Assembly: GCA_011772425.1 (NCBI GenBank)
Contig: WVZO01000045.1
Coordinates: 1-52,037 of the forward strand
DNA length: 52,037 nucleotides
Direction: 5' to 3'
Source of the DNA: Candidatus Aminicenantota bacterium
GTDB taxonomy: Bacteria > Acidobacteriota > Aminicenantia > UBA2199
Notes under the pieces: model-generated
The model's database searches: none
Told to the model about the DNA's origin: nothing
Seen by the model: only the letters and a program-made list of their open reading frames with translations
In this document: positions 44,668 through 51,490 of the stretch, in pieces
Layout of the letters: each line of letters begins with the position of its first letter
Position numbering within the stretch: position 1 is the first letter of the stretch
Translations under genes and position numbers: made by a program

Positions 44668-44836
44668 TGGATTCAACCTCCTCCATCACTGGGTCTTCAA
44701 TCAGATATTCTTGGCAATTTTCGCACTGAAAAATAGGGAGGTCTTTGAAAATCACGATACTTTTTTCATCACGCTTAAAAGGCAGGTCTGTTCGAGTAGA
44801 TTTTAGGTTCCCACCGCAAATATGGCATTTCATCAT
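44612..44836 (-). CDS. YgiT-type zinc-finger antitoxin
   Basis: 74 residues, start ATG at 44836; AAGGAGG lies in the last codons of the upstream toxin gene. Two CxxC pairs (MMKCHICGG and IFQCENCQEYL) form the zinc finger of YgiT/MqsA-type proteins, followed by a short helical tail (PVMEEVESIM) where the DNA-binding domain of full MqsA would begin. It overlaps the DUF4258 gene by 4 bases (ATGA), the normal toxin-first arrangement of this pair. It probably binds and neutralises the toxin and may repress the operon. Confidence 0.8.
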   Translation of the reverse strand: MMKCHICGGNLKSTRTDLPFKRDEKSIVIFKDLPIFQCENCQEYLIEDPVMEEVESIMAGVNPTAELEIVRYAA

Positions 44837-45171
44837 TTTCGCCTCCTTTTAAAATCTTCTGACCACTTTTTTGGGTCGGGCCGGTAGGCAGTTATTATCC
44901 GCACATTCATGTTTTCGACATCTACAGCAACTAGTACATGGAAAACAGTGTGTTGGTACCTGGAATATATGAGGTAACTCGGTAAATACTTATCTTCAGG
45001 ATAAGACTCGATAATCTCGTAGTTATCGATGGATTCAAGTATCATTTGACGGGAAATGAAGCGATTTTTCATTCTCATGTTGATATGATAGGTCCATAAA
45101 ATGCGCCCCTTTCGAATACATCGGCGGATAAAACCGAGGGGATCATCAGGAATTATCCTTTCAGCATTCAC
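44833..45171 (-). CDS. DUF4258-type toxin (RelE/MqsR-like fold suspected)
   Basis: 112 residues from a GTG at 45171 with AAGGAG seven bases upstream. The sequence WTYHINMRMKNRFISRQMIL, a YEIIESYPEDKY strand, YSRYQHTVFHVLVAVD and VRIITAYRPDPKKW match DUF4258 proteins, which pair with YgiT-type zinc-finger antitoxins. The conserved H in the first helix and the terminal Y-R-P-D-P-x-x-W are present. Likely an mRNA-interfering toxin by association; the activity is not proven for this family here. Confidence 0.8.
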   Translation of the reverse strand: MNAERIIPDDPLGFIRRCIRKGRILWTYHINMRMKNRFISRQMILESIDNYEIIESYPEDKYLPSYLIYSRYQHTVFHVLVAVDVENMNVRIITAYRPDPKKWSEDFKRRRK

Positions 45172-45286
45172 AGTCGAACTCCTTTTTCATAATATTTCCT
45201 GCATACCGGTATTATCAATAACACAAATGCAAAGATATTTCAAGACCAATAATTAACAATAGGAATTTCCTTTCTATAAGTATTAA

Positions 45287-45526
45287 TCATATTGCAGCAC
45301 TAAAAAGAAAATTCAGCGGTTCTGTTTCCAGTAAGGGGTACACCAGGAAATCCTCATCGATACCATATTTTTTGACACCCTCTCCCGCTGCTTTTTCATA
45401 CGTGTCAAAAGAACCGACCACTTTTTTGTGCCAGACCAGGAGATATTTATTTAAATATTCTTTTAACAGCTTGTCTTTATTTTTTTCAACAAACTCAAAA
45501 TTTTCTTTTAACGCTTCACGACACAT
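45287..45526 (-). CDS. Small DUF5678-like protein
   Basis: 79 residues, ATG at 45526 after AGGAAGG. The pattern MCREALKENFEFVEKNKDKL, then Y-L-N-K-Y-L-L-V-W, VVGSFDTYEKA and a final FLVYPLLE resembles DUF5678-type small proteins that accompany protease-like or TA-like genes. It lies 32 bases downstream of the antitoxin-like gene at 45559 on the same strand, so the two may form an operon. Function unknown. Confidence 0.6.
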   Translation of the reverse strand: MCREALKENFEFVEKNKDKLLKEYLNKYLLVWHKKVVGSFDTYEKAAGEGVKKYGIDEDFLVYPLLETEPLNFLFSAAI

Positions 45527-45558
45527 TTTTTACCTTCCTGGTGTAATAATTCATTGCA

Positions 45559-45795
45559 TTATTTCGTCTTATTATAATCTATTTTTTCGCATCCGTCTTC
45601 TATGATTTGGATGAGTTCTTCCGCGTCTTCGGGAGATAAAGTTCCAGCGAATTGGATTAAGTCCTTCCCCGGAATTCCAGGGGGGAAACCAGGATAATCC
45701 AGGTGAGTAATGAAATCAAGTACTCTTCTCTGCTGTTCTAAGGGCAGGGCATCAAGTTTTCTTTCTATTTGCAGTCTAACTGATATCGTCTGCAT
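45559..45795 (-). CDS. Antitoxin-like small protein
   Basis: 78 residues, ATG at 45795 with AGGAG upstream. The sequence LDALPLEQQRRVLDFITHLD, then LIQFAGTLSPEDAEELIQII and EDGCEKIDYN is the conserved layout of small antitoxin-like proteins (LP-E-Q-VLDF ... AG-I---D ... I--GCE-ID) often paired with VapC. No PIN toxin follows; the next gene is the DUF5678-like one. Confidence 0.65.
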   Translation of the reverse strand: MQTISVRLQIERKLDALPLEQQRRVLDFITHLDYPGFPPGIPGKDLIQFAGTLSPEDAEELIQIIEDGCEKIDYNKTK

Positions 45796-46185
45796 TTTTT
45801 CTCCTTTGCTGTGGTAAAATGATAGTATTTTGAAGAAGAAAAGTCAACTGTAAATCGTATTTTTTATTTGCTTACCTTCGGTAGTTTCGCCAGAGGCGTT
45901 TAAAATCTGCCCACAGGATCAAGGGTGCGTCAATGTCTAAAGATACCTGGCGCACCCTTGAAAATCCGAAATTCGAATATCGAAATTCGAAACAAACTCG
46001 AATGACCGAAATTCAAATGACCAAGACGAAAAGAACCCGAAAGCATCGTATCATGCTGCTTTTGTTTTGGATTTTGAACATTTGGATTTTGGATTTGTTT
46101 CGGATTTCGTGCTTCGTGCTTCGAATTTATAGCGGTTTTAACATTGTCTTATCCCCACTCAACTTACTCACCTAACTCAACTCAC
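45796..46185. other. Intergenic repeats: hairpin, TTCGAATT-rich element, GTGAG run
   Basis: CAAGGGTGCG (45920-45929) pairs with CGCACCCTTG (45951-45960) across a 21-base loop. A long element (about 45961-46130) has degenerate CGAAATTCGAATATCGAAAT units and, inverted, TTTGGATTTTGGATTTGTTT then CGTGCTTCGTGCTTCGAATT; its right half recurs at 47060-47130. The inverted GTGAG run (46148-46190) follows. No gene seen. Confidence 0.6.
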
Positions 46186-46274
46186 TCACCTCTCCCCCCT
46201 TACTTTTCGTGCTTGTTCCGGGAATAACTTGCGGAAAACATTGCCTTCCGGGAACCGGCAGGATTGGTAGTGTT
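46186..46274 (-). pseudogene. 3' tail of a WD40 gene, copy 1
   Basis: On the minus strand: HYQSCRFPEGNVFRKLFPEQ then ARKVRGER and TGA. This matches the end of the fragment at 47183-47788 (HYQSCRFPEGNVFRKLFPEE then AQKVKRDR). Beyond the H the homology stops at the GGTGCCAGG-type motif (46275). The stop codon lies in the GTGAG run, as in the other copy. Confidence 0.75.
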
Positions 46275-46313
46275 GAAATAATTTACCTGGAACCATTCTC
46301 AGCACCATTCTCA
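46275..46313 (-). repeat. GGTGCCAGGTAAATTATTTC-type motif, copy f
   Basis: Plus strand GAAATAATTTACCTGGAACC followed by a partial second AGCACCATTCTC. It marks the exact break of the WD40 tail. Confidence 0.65.
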
Positions 46314-46374
46314 ATTGATGGTTGATTTTTTGAAGAAAAAGGTTTATTATTAAGGAAAAAAGAGGTACTGAGTT

Positions 46375-46590
46375 ATGAAAGTAAGAGAACAAGCAATAAA
46401 AGAATTAAGTCAGTTGACAACAATGGAAATATTAAAGGTATACAATCTAATTCTTTCTTTAAAAGATAATTCGGATAACGTTCGATCAAGGCAATCAAAG
46501 ACAGCATATCTAAGGGTTAGAGAAGCCCTTAAAAATTGCAAAGGATCATTATCAGAGGATATCTTAACAGCAAGGGAAGATAGAATATGA
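46375..46590 (+). CDS. VapB-like antitoxin
   Basis: 71 residues; ATG at 46375 with AGAGGT nine bases upstream. The N-terminal half is helical (REQAIKELSQLTTMEILKVY) and the C-terminal half charged (TAYLRVREALKNCKGSLSED), ending at a stop that overlaps the toxin start by ATGA. It has no obvious AbrB or RHH motif; assignment rests on position in front of a PIN gene and typical size. It presumably binds the toxin and autoregulates. Confidence 0.7.
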   Translation: MKVREQAIKELSQLTTMEILKVYNLILSLKDNSDNVRSRQSKTAYLRVREALKNCKGSLSEDILTAREDRI

Positions 46591-47027
46591 AATTGTTTTT
46601 TGACACTTCTGCTCTGGTAAAATTTTTCCATGAGGAAGAGGGGACTCAAAAAGTTACAGAATTGATAAATTCCGAAGAAAATGAAATTTGGATCCTGGAA
46701 ATTGCTTCCCTGGAATTTCTTAGTGCACTATTTAGAAGGTTTAGAAATAATGAAATAAATGAGGAGGAATTGGAAGTTGCTATCTCGTCTTTTGAAGAAC
46801 AAATTGATTCATTCAATGTCGAACCTTTAGGAAATGCAACGATTAAAGAGGCAAAGTCTCTACTGAAGAAATATGGAAAAGTTCATGGTTTAAGAACATT
46901 GGATGCTTTTCATTTGGGCGCCTTTAATTTAGTTTGTGAAGAAGACTGGTATTTTGTTACCTCTGACAGCAATCTATACCAGATTTTGGAGGAGATTGGA
47001 TTTAAAACCATAAACCCTCTGAATTGA
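46587..47027 (+). CDS. PIN-domain toxin (VapC-type ribonuclease)
   Basis: 146 residues, translationally coupled to the antitoxin by an ATGA overlap. The four acidic PIN residues are visible: D6 in MKLFFDTSALVKFF, E43 in SLEFLSALFRRF, D106 in RTLDAFHLGAF and D127 in VTSDSNLY. Length is normal for the family. Predicted to cleave RNA with Mg2+/Mn2+ in the cytoplasm when free of antitoxin. Confidence 0.9.
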   Translation: MKLFFDTSALVKFFHEEEGTQKVTELINSEENEIWILEIASLEFLSALFRRFRNNEINEEELEVAISSFEEQIDSFNVEPLGNATIKEAKSLLKKYGKVHGLRTLDAFHLGAFNLVCEEDWYFVTSDSNLYQILEEIGFKTINPLN

Positions 47028-47029
47028 AA

Positions 47030-47182
47030 AAAAAGAACCTCAACGCATCGTTTCATGCTGTTTTTGAATTTTGAACATTTGGATTTTGGATTTGTTTCGA
47101 ATTTCGTGCTTCGTGCTTCGAATTTAGGGCGACTTTAACGTGGTCCTACCCCCACTCAACTTACTCACCTTACTCAACTCAC
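47030..47182. repeat. Second copy of the TTCGAATT-rich element and GTGAG run
   Basis: TTTGGATTTTGGATTTGTTT, CGTGCTTCGTGCTTCGAATT and the inverted GTGAG run (47150-47183) repeat what stands at 46075-46186. The block 'element + GTGAG run + WD40 tail + GGTGCCAGG motif' therefore occurs twice within 1.7 kb, on either side of the VapBC pair. Confidence 0.7.
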
Positions 47183-47788
47183 TCACCTATCCCTCTTCAC
47201 TTTTTGTGCTTCTTCCGGAAATAACTTGCGGAAAACATTGCCTTCCGGGAACCGGCAGGATTGGTAGTGTTTAGCGGCAATTTCCATATATTTTTTCTTT
47301 ATTTCCCGCCACTGGTCGGGAGGGAGGACTTTAACGGTATTGGTAATGGTATCGTAGGAGGTCCCGGTAATGGCCTGGACCTGGAGTTTGATATGTTCCA
47401 TAGGGAAATCGGGATCAATGGCGATGTCCCAGAGCCGGGCCGTGCCATCCCTACTCCATGTGAGTATGCGGGTCTCGTCTTTGTTGAATATCGCGCCATT
47501 AACATCATACTTATGTTCCATTATCTCACCGATAAGTTTGCCTGTGGCCGCGTCCCAAAGACAGGCCGTGCCATTTTTTAAACCAAATGCCCCGCTCCAG
47601 GTGATGATGCAGGTTTCTTTTTTGTTGAAAATAGCCCCTTCTACTGGGCCATCATGTTTCATAACTGCACCGAAGGGTTTACCTGTGGCAGCGTTCCAGA
47701 GCCGGGAGGTACCATCGTTGCTCCAGGTGAGGATACGTGTCCCGTCTTTGTTGAAGATCGCGCCATCTACTGCTCTATCATGTTTCAT
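47183..47788 (-). pseudogene. C-terminal fragment of a WD40-repeat gene
   Basis: 201 codons with three WD40 blades: AIFNKDGTRILTWSNDGTSR then LWNAATGKPFG, a second ending CLWDAATGKLIG and a third ending ARLWDIA. A non-repeat tail of about 65 residues ends in KVKRDR. The blades are of the type found at the C-terminus of large STAND-NTPase or kinase proteins. The ATG at 47788 has no ribosome-binding site: the GGTGCCAGG-type motif touches it, so this is a gene end cut from its start. The remaining frame is undamaged, suggesting a recent event. Confidence 0.75.
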
Positions 47789-47830
47789 GGAAATAATTTA
47801 CCTGGCACCATTCTCCATTCTCACCATTCT
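47789..47830 (-). repeat. GGTGCCAGGTAAATTATTTC-type motif, copy g
   Basis: Plus strand GAAATAATTTACCTGGCACC preceded by one G, followed by CATTCTCCATTCTCACCATT partial repeats. It borders the WD40 fragment exactly. Confidence 0.65.
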
Positions 47831-47873
47831 CCCATTTATTTCCACGAATTTTCATTAAATTATGGATTGCCGA

Positions 47874-47945
47874 TCCATAAATTTGCTGAAATTTATGGAG
47901 TAGCATGCCATGATTTTTGACAAATTTATGGAATCGTGATAAACT
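47874..47945 (+). promoter_or_regulatory. Promoter with AAATTTATGGA operator-like repeats before the DUF4143 ATPase
   Basis: TCCATAAATTT (47874-47884) and AAATTTATGGA (47889-47899) form a perfect 11-bp inverted repeat around GCTG. AAATTTATGGA appears again at 47922-47932, directly behind a TTGACA box (47917-47922). TAAACT follows at 17-bp spacing (47940-47945). The third copy overlaps the -35/spacer, as expected of a repressor site. A small AACGT-ATCG-ACGTT dyad (47955-47968) lies in the leader. Confidence 0.6.
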
Positions 47946-47982
47946 CTTTTCGTCAACGTATCGACGTTAAAGAGGTCAAACA

Positions 47983-49110
47983 ATGTTATACAGGGTTTAC
48001 CAGGATCTGGCGAAGTTTTTAAAAAAAAAGAAAGCCCTGATCCTCTATGGAGCGAGGCAGGTAGGAACGACAACATTACTGGAAAACTTTTTAAAAACCT
48101 CTGATTTCAAGTACAAACTGGAATCCGGTGATAATATCCGGGTCAAAGATATATTAGGTTCGCAAGATTTTGCCAGGATTCTCGAATATATTTCCGGGTA
48201 TGAATTATTTGCCGTCGATGAAGCCCAGGAGATTCCCGGCATCGGTAAGGCCTTAAAAATTATTATCGATCAGTCACCGGATATTTATTTGATTGCAACC
48301 GGTTCTTCTTCATTCGAATTATCCCAGGAAGTCGGGGAACCATTAACAGGTAGGAAAAGAGTATTGGTGTTATTTCCGCTTTCGCAGCGGGAACTTCTTC
48401 ATCATTACAATAAATTCGAGTTAAGGGAAAGGCTTGAAAATTTTCTTATATACGGTTCATATCCCGAGGTACTTTCTACTGAAAATAACCGGGAGAAAAT
48501 TGAAATTCTTAAAGAAATCGTTGAATCCTATTTATTGAAAGATATCTTGAAATTAGATAAAGTTAGATCTCCCAATGTCCTGATGAAGCTTTTGAAATTG
48601 TTGGCCTTCCAGGTGGGAAGCGAAGTATCCATGAATGAATTGGCGATGAATGTAAAAGTGGATGTAAAGACCATCGCCCGTTATCTTGATTTACTGGAAA
48701 AGAGTTTTGTTATTATACGATTGGGGGGATTCAGTAAGAACCTGAGAAAGGAAGTGGTTTCCATGGGGAAATACTATTTCCTGGATAATGGGATACGTAA
48801 TGCGGTTATTTCCCAATTTAATCCCCTTGAGGACAGGAATGATACCGGGGCACTTTTCGAGAACTTCGTTATTATGGAACGGCAAAAAAAACATGAATAT
48901 GAGAATTTCTATGGTTCTCATTATTTTTGGAGGACTTATGGGGGGCAAGAAATCGATCTGGTAGAAGAGATTGACGGCAAATTGTCCGGATTTGAAATAA
49001 AGTGGTCACCAAAGAAGAAAGTAAAAATTCCGGGGGACTGGGCTGCCAGCTATGAAGGTGCGGGTTTTAATGTCATTAACAGGGAAAATTACCTGGATTT
49101 TTTGCTGTAG
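47983..49110 (+). CDS. DUF4143-type AAA ATPase with altered Walker A
   Basis: 375 residues, ATG with AGAGG upstream. The P-loop at residues 23-30 reads GARQVGTT where the family has GPRQVGKT: the essential lysine is threonine (ACG; AAG would need one base change). Walker B FAVDEAQ and sensor TGSSSFEL are intact. A winged-helix-like region (about 195-245) and the C-terminal DUF4143 PD-(D/E)XK-like part (FENFVIMER; QEIDLVEEIDGKLSGFEIKW) follow. Such ATPases are common accessory genes of uncertain function. With the lysine lost, ATP hydrolysis should be poor unless compensated. Preceded by a likely autoregulated promoter. Confidence 0.85.
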   Translation: MLYRVYQDLAKFLKKKKALILYGARQVGTTTLLENFLKTSDFKYKLESGDNIRVKDILGSQDFARILEYISGYELFAVDEAQEIPGIGKALKIIIDQSPDIYLIATGSSSFELSQEVGEPLTGRKRVLVLFPLSQRELLHHYNKFELRERLENFLIYGSYPEVLSTENNREKIEILKEIVESYLLKDILKLDKVRSPNVLMKLLKLLAFQVGSEVSMNELAMNVKVDVKTIARYLDLLEKSFVIIRLGGFSKNLRKEVVSMGKYYFLDNGIRNAVISQFNPLEDRNDTGALFENFVIMERQKKHEYENFYGSHYFWRTYGGQEIDLVEEIDGKLSGFEIKWSPKKKVKIPGDWAASYEGAGFNVINRENYLDFLL

Positions 49111-49125
49111 GGTTGTTCAAAAAAA

Positions 49126-49158
49126 ATTTACCTGGCACCATTCTTGGCACCATTCTCC
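49126..49158 (-). repeat. GGTGCCAGGTAAATTATTTC-type motif, copy h
   Basis: Plus strand AAATTTACCTGGCACCATTC followed by TTGGCACCATTCTCC, shortly after the stop of the ATPase gene. Confidence 0.6.
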
Positions 49159-49172
49159 GAAACCTGGTGAAA

Positions 49173-49303
49173 AAGTTACGTGACAGCGTAATTTTATTAC
49201 GACTGGCCGTAACTCCTGGAATCCCTGGATAATAGAGCTTTTATCCCGGTTTTTTATAAAGAATTAAGAATTTCGACAAAAAAAGTTACGGTGCAGCGTA
49301 ATT
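49173..49303. repeat. Pair of 21-base AAGTTACG...CAGCGTAATT repeats
   Basis: AAGTTACGTGACAGCGTAAT (from 49173) and AAGTTACGGTGCAGCGTAAT (from 49283) differ only in three central bases; GTTACG and CGTAAT give each an internal dyad. Confidence 0.6.
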
Positions 49304-49415
49304 CAAATTTCCCGGGGAATTTCCCCGGTTACTTAAAAATCCTTTCCCATCGTACTTTTCAAAGTTTTTTTTTAAACCTGGCATGACAATTGCCTATATT
49401 CTACCTTAAAAGCCT

Positions 49416-49524
49416 TTGACAATACAAAATAAATTAAAAGGAGGAAAAACGATGAAAGAAAAAATGGGCAGGCGAAAAAGATCAAATTTTGAATAAATAG
49501 ATTGATCTTTTTGCCTGTCCAGAT
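49416..49524 (+). pseudogene. Promoter, ribosome-binding site and first codons of a lost gene, capped by a hairpin
   Basis: TTGACA (49416) and AAAAGGAGG precede ATG at 49452 with excellent spacing, but the frame ends after 14 codons (MKEKMGRRKRSNFE). GGCAGGCGAAAAAGATCAA in the codons is inverted as TTGATCTTTTTGCCTGTCC (49502-49520), so a (G/A)CAGGC-type hairpin replaces the rest of the gene. It could alternatively be a real leader peptide; I judge a remnant more likely. Confidence 0.45.
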
Positions 49525-49804
49525 TTTCTTTTAAATCTAATCTCTCGTACCGCACGGGGCCTGCGGCGCAGGCAGCCACAGCAGGCCCTTCGGGCCATCG
49601 GAAGGCTTCCTTTCCTTATCCAACCAATCAGGTGACCACTTTTGAAATTGATATTTTATTAATAAAAAGACCGTTGTTTTCAAATAGATGGGGAAGCCTT
49701 CAACTTACCTTCTTCTCTTCTTACTTGCCAACTGCTAACTGCCAACTGCCAACTGTCCTTATCGATGCCCTCCGTGCGGATCTACTAAACCATATTCTTA
49801 TCTA

Positions 49805-49850
49805 CAGGATGGACATAAAAACTAAAAAAACGTTAAGTATGTCCATCCTG
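49805..49850. repeat. 13-bp stem hairpin
   Basis: CAGGATGGACATA (49805-49817) and TATGTCCATCCTG (49838-49850) pair perfectly around a 20-base A-rich loop. No T-run follows directly, so it is not a classic terminator. Confidence 0.7.
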
Positions 49851-49855
49851 AACTC

Positions 49856-49960
49856 TTTTGTCTCCGACGGCCAGGGGGCTCTTTTGAAAAACCGCCCCCT
49901 GGACCCCTGCAAAACTTTTTGTTAAAGGGGCTTTGTGTACCTTTGTGGCTAAAATTTTAA
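49856..49960. repeat. GC-rich hairpin copy 5 joined to a CCACGAAG-type piece
   Basis: CCAGGGGGC (49871-49879) pairs with GCCCCCTGG (49894-49902), followed by ACCCCTGCAAAACTTTTTG, then AAAGGGGCTTTGTGTACCTT and TGTGGCTAAAATTTT. The same two modules adjoin at 31484-31604. Confidence 0.75.
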
Positions 49961-49962
49961 CA

Positions 49963-50649
49963 TTACGATGTTGCCGCTGTTACAGCCGCCGATGCTGCTG
50001 CCGCTGCCACAGATGCCATAATCGCAGCCTGGATAGCCTGCACCGCTTCATGAATGGCTTTGTTCACCATATCACCCGCTGCCAGTTCCTTAATCCTCTT
50101 CTTAGCAATTTTATACTCCTCTTTATCCCTGAACACTTCTTTTGTCAATTCACATGCCTCAATCAAACTGATAAGCATTAAACTCCTGGAATCCGCTTCC
50201 CCCTGGTTCATTACAATATCGATAATTCTCTTGCGAACCAGGTTCTCCGGCTTATCATACCGCGTGGGATATTTCTTAGTGGTAAAAATCCATAATACCT
50301 TTCCTTCCTTTTTTTCCAGGATGACCTTGTTAATCAAATCTTCCAGAAGCTTCTCTTTAATATCCTTGATTTTATAACCAATTTGCGAAACCCAATGTTG
50401 AAGCGTACGGTCCTTCTTCGATTTACTGATCATCTCAACAACCCTGTCGATAACAAAATCACCAGTAAGCCCGGGATTGACCAGTTTGAGCTTTTTACCA
50501 TCCATTTCAATTTTTTTGTTTTCCGCCATTTCCATAAGAATGGCCCCGGCTAAACCATAACCAATTGCTAAAGACGCAGATGATATAATGGTCCCTTTTT
50601 CGTCATCCAAAGCGATGAGTAAAAGTTCTTCAGCTAATCGTAATTCCAT
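49963..50649 (-). CDS. GPP34 (GOLPH3/VPS74-like) family protein
   Basis: 228 residues, ATG after AAGGAG. The start LRLAEELLLIALDDEKGTI and the YGLAGAILMEMAENKKIEMD segment are the hallmark of the GPP34 domain, whose eukaryotic members bind phosphatidylinositol-4-phosphate at the Golgi. Bacterial relatives are widespread in some phyla with unknown function. The C-terminus is unusual: about 25 residues almost entirely Ala/Ile/Val (AIQAAIMASVAAAAASAAVT), which could form a membrane-associating helix. No neighbour suggests a pathway. Confidence 0.85.
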   Translation of the reverse strand: MELRLAEELLLIALDDEKGTIISSASLAIGYGLAGAILMEMAENKKIEMDGKKLKLVNPGLTGDFVIDRVVEMISKSKKDRTLQHWVSQIGYKIKDIKEKLLEDLINKVILEKKEGKVLWIFTTKKYPTRYDKPENLVRKRIIDIVMNQGEADSRSLMLISLIEACELTKEVFRDKEEYKIAKKRIKELAAGDMVNKAIHEAVQAIQAAIMASVAAAAASAAVTAATS

Positions 50650-50820
50650 TTTCTACTCCTTATCGTTTTTTAGTCACAAAGAAACACAGGAAGTATTATA
50701 ACATAGAGAAAATTTTTTAAAAAATTTTTAAAAAAAAACTTGACTCTACCCCTGGGGGAGACCTTTACAATTAAAACTTGAATATAAAACCCCAATTATG
50801 GTATATTTAGGAGGAAAAAG

Positions 50821-51459
50821 ATGACAGCAAAAACAAAAACACAAAAGCTTGATTTCAAGAAAGAGTACAAGTACCTGTTTTCCCCATCGGCAAAAGAGCC
50901 TGAGATCATTGAAGTACCTGCTTTCAAGTACATCAAAATCGACGGCCAGGGAGACCCCAATATATCCAAAGATTTCCAGGATAAAATCATGGTGCTTTAC
51001 GGGCTTGCTTATACCATCAAATTTATGCTGAAACTGGACAAAGAAGACCCGTTTGATTTTACGGTGCCGCCATTATCCGGGTTATGGGGCGCGGATGATA
51101 TCACTGCTTTTGCCGAAGGCAGGAAACATGAATGGAAATGGACATTAATGGTTTTGATGCCAGACCGGGTGACACGGGATGTTTTCGAGAAGGGAAAAGA
51201 AGAGCTGAAGAAAAAGAAAGACCCTGTTTTCCTGGACCAGGCCAGGTTTGAAATCTACGAAGAAGGACTCAGTGCCCAGATCATGCATATCGGACCCTAT
51301 GCTGAAGAAGGTCCTACCATTGCGAAGTTACACGAGTTTTTCCAGGAAAAAGGGTATACTTTTAATGGGAGCCATCACGAGGTTTACTTGAGCGATCCGA
51401 GGAGGTGCAAACCGGAGAAAATGCGAACCATCCTCCGGCAGCCGATTAAGAAGAAATGA
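50821..51459 (+). CDS. GyrI-like small-molecule-binding domain protein
   Basis: 212 residues, ATG after AGGAGG. Starts with K-x-Y-K-Y-L-F-S-P and EPEIIEVPAFKYIKIDGQGD, and ends with IMHIGPYAEEGPTIAKLHEF and an HEVYLSDPRR motif. This is the layout of stand-alone GyrI-like (SHS2-type) proteins that bind or turn over hydrophobic compounds. The downstream MerR gene on the same strand, 159 bases away, is a likely functional partner because MerR regulators of this type sense similar ligands. Confidence 0.85.
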   Translation: MTAKTKTQKLDFKKEYKYLFSPSAKEPEIIEVPAFKYIKIDGQGDPNISKDFQDKIMVLYGLAYTIKFMLKLDKEDPFDFTVPPLSGLWGADDITAFAEGRKHEWKWTLMVLMPDRVTRDVFEKGKEELKKKKDPVFLDQARFEIYEEGLSAQIMHIGPYAEEGPTIAKLHEFFQEKGYTFNGSHHEVYLSDPRRCKPEKMRTILRQPIKKK

Positions 51460-51490
51460 AGATTAGCCACGGATGAACACGGATTTTTTT

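Larger units (their letters stand above)
49111..49962. other. 850-bp intergenic region with motifs, hairpins and a gene-start remnant
   Basis: In order: GGTGCCAGG motif, AAGTTACG direct repeats, a ribosome-binding site plus start codon without a gene, a GC-rich structured stretch at about 49555-49612 (GGCCTGCGGCGCAGGC and GGCCC-TTC-GGGCC), a CCAACTG heptamer run (49729-49757), a 13-bp hairpin (49805-49850), GC hairpin copy 5 and a CCACGAAG piece. No intact gene seen. Confidence 0.6.

Noticed and set aside
49555-49612. Small RNA gene
   Set aside because: The GC-rich stretch can fold (GGCCC-TTC-GGGCC), but I see no promoter, conserved RNA family or terminator run, so I list it only as structured intergenic DNA.
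49632-49925. 97-residue plus-strand protein
   Set aside because: It runs through a heptamer repeat, a hairpin and a GC-rich repeat, so its sequence is set by repeats.
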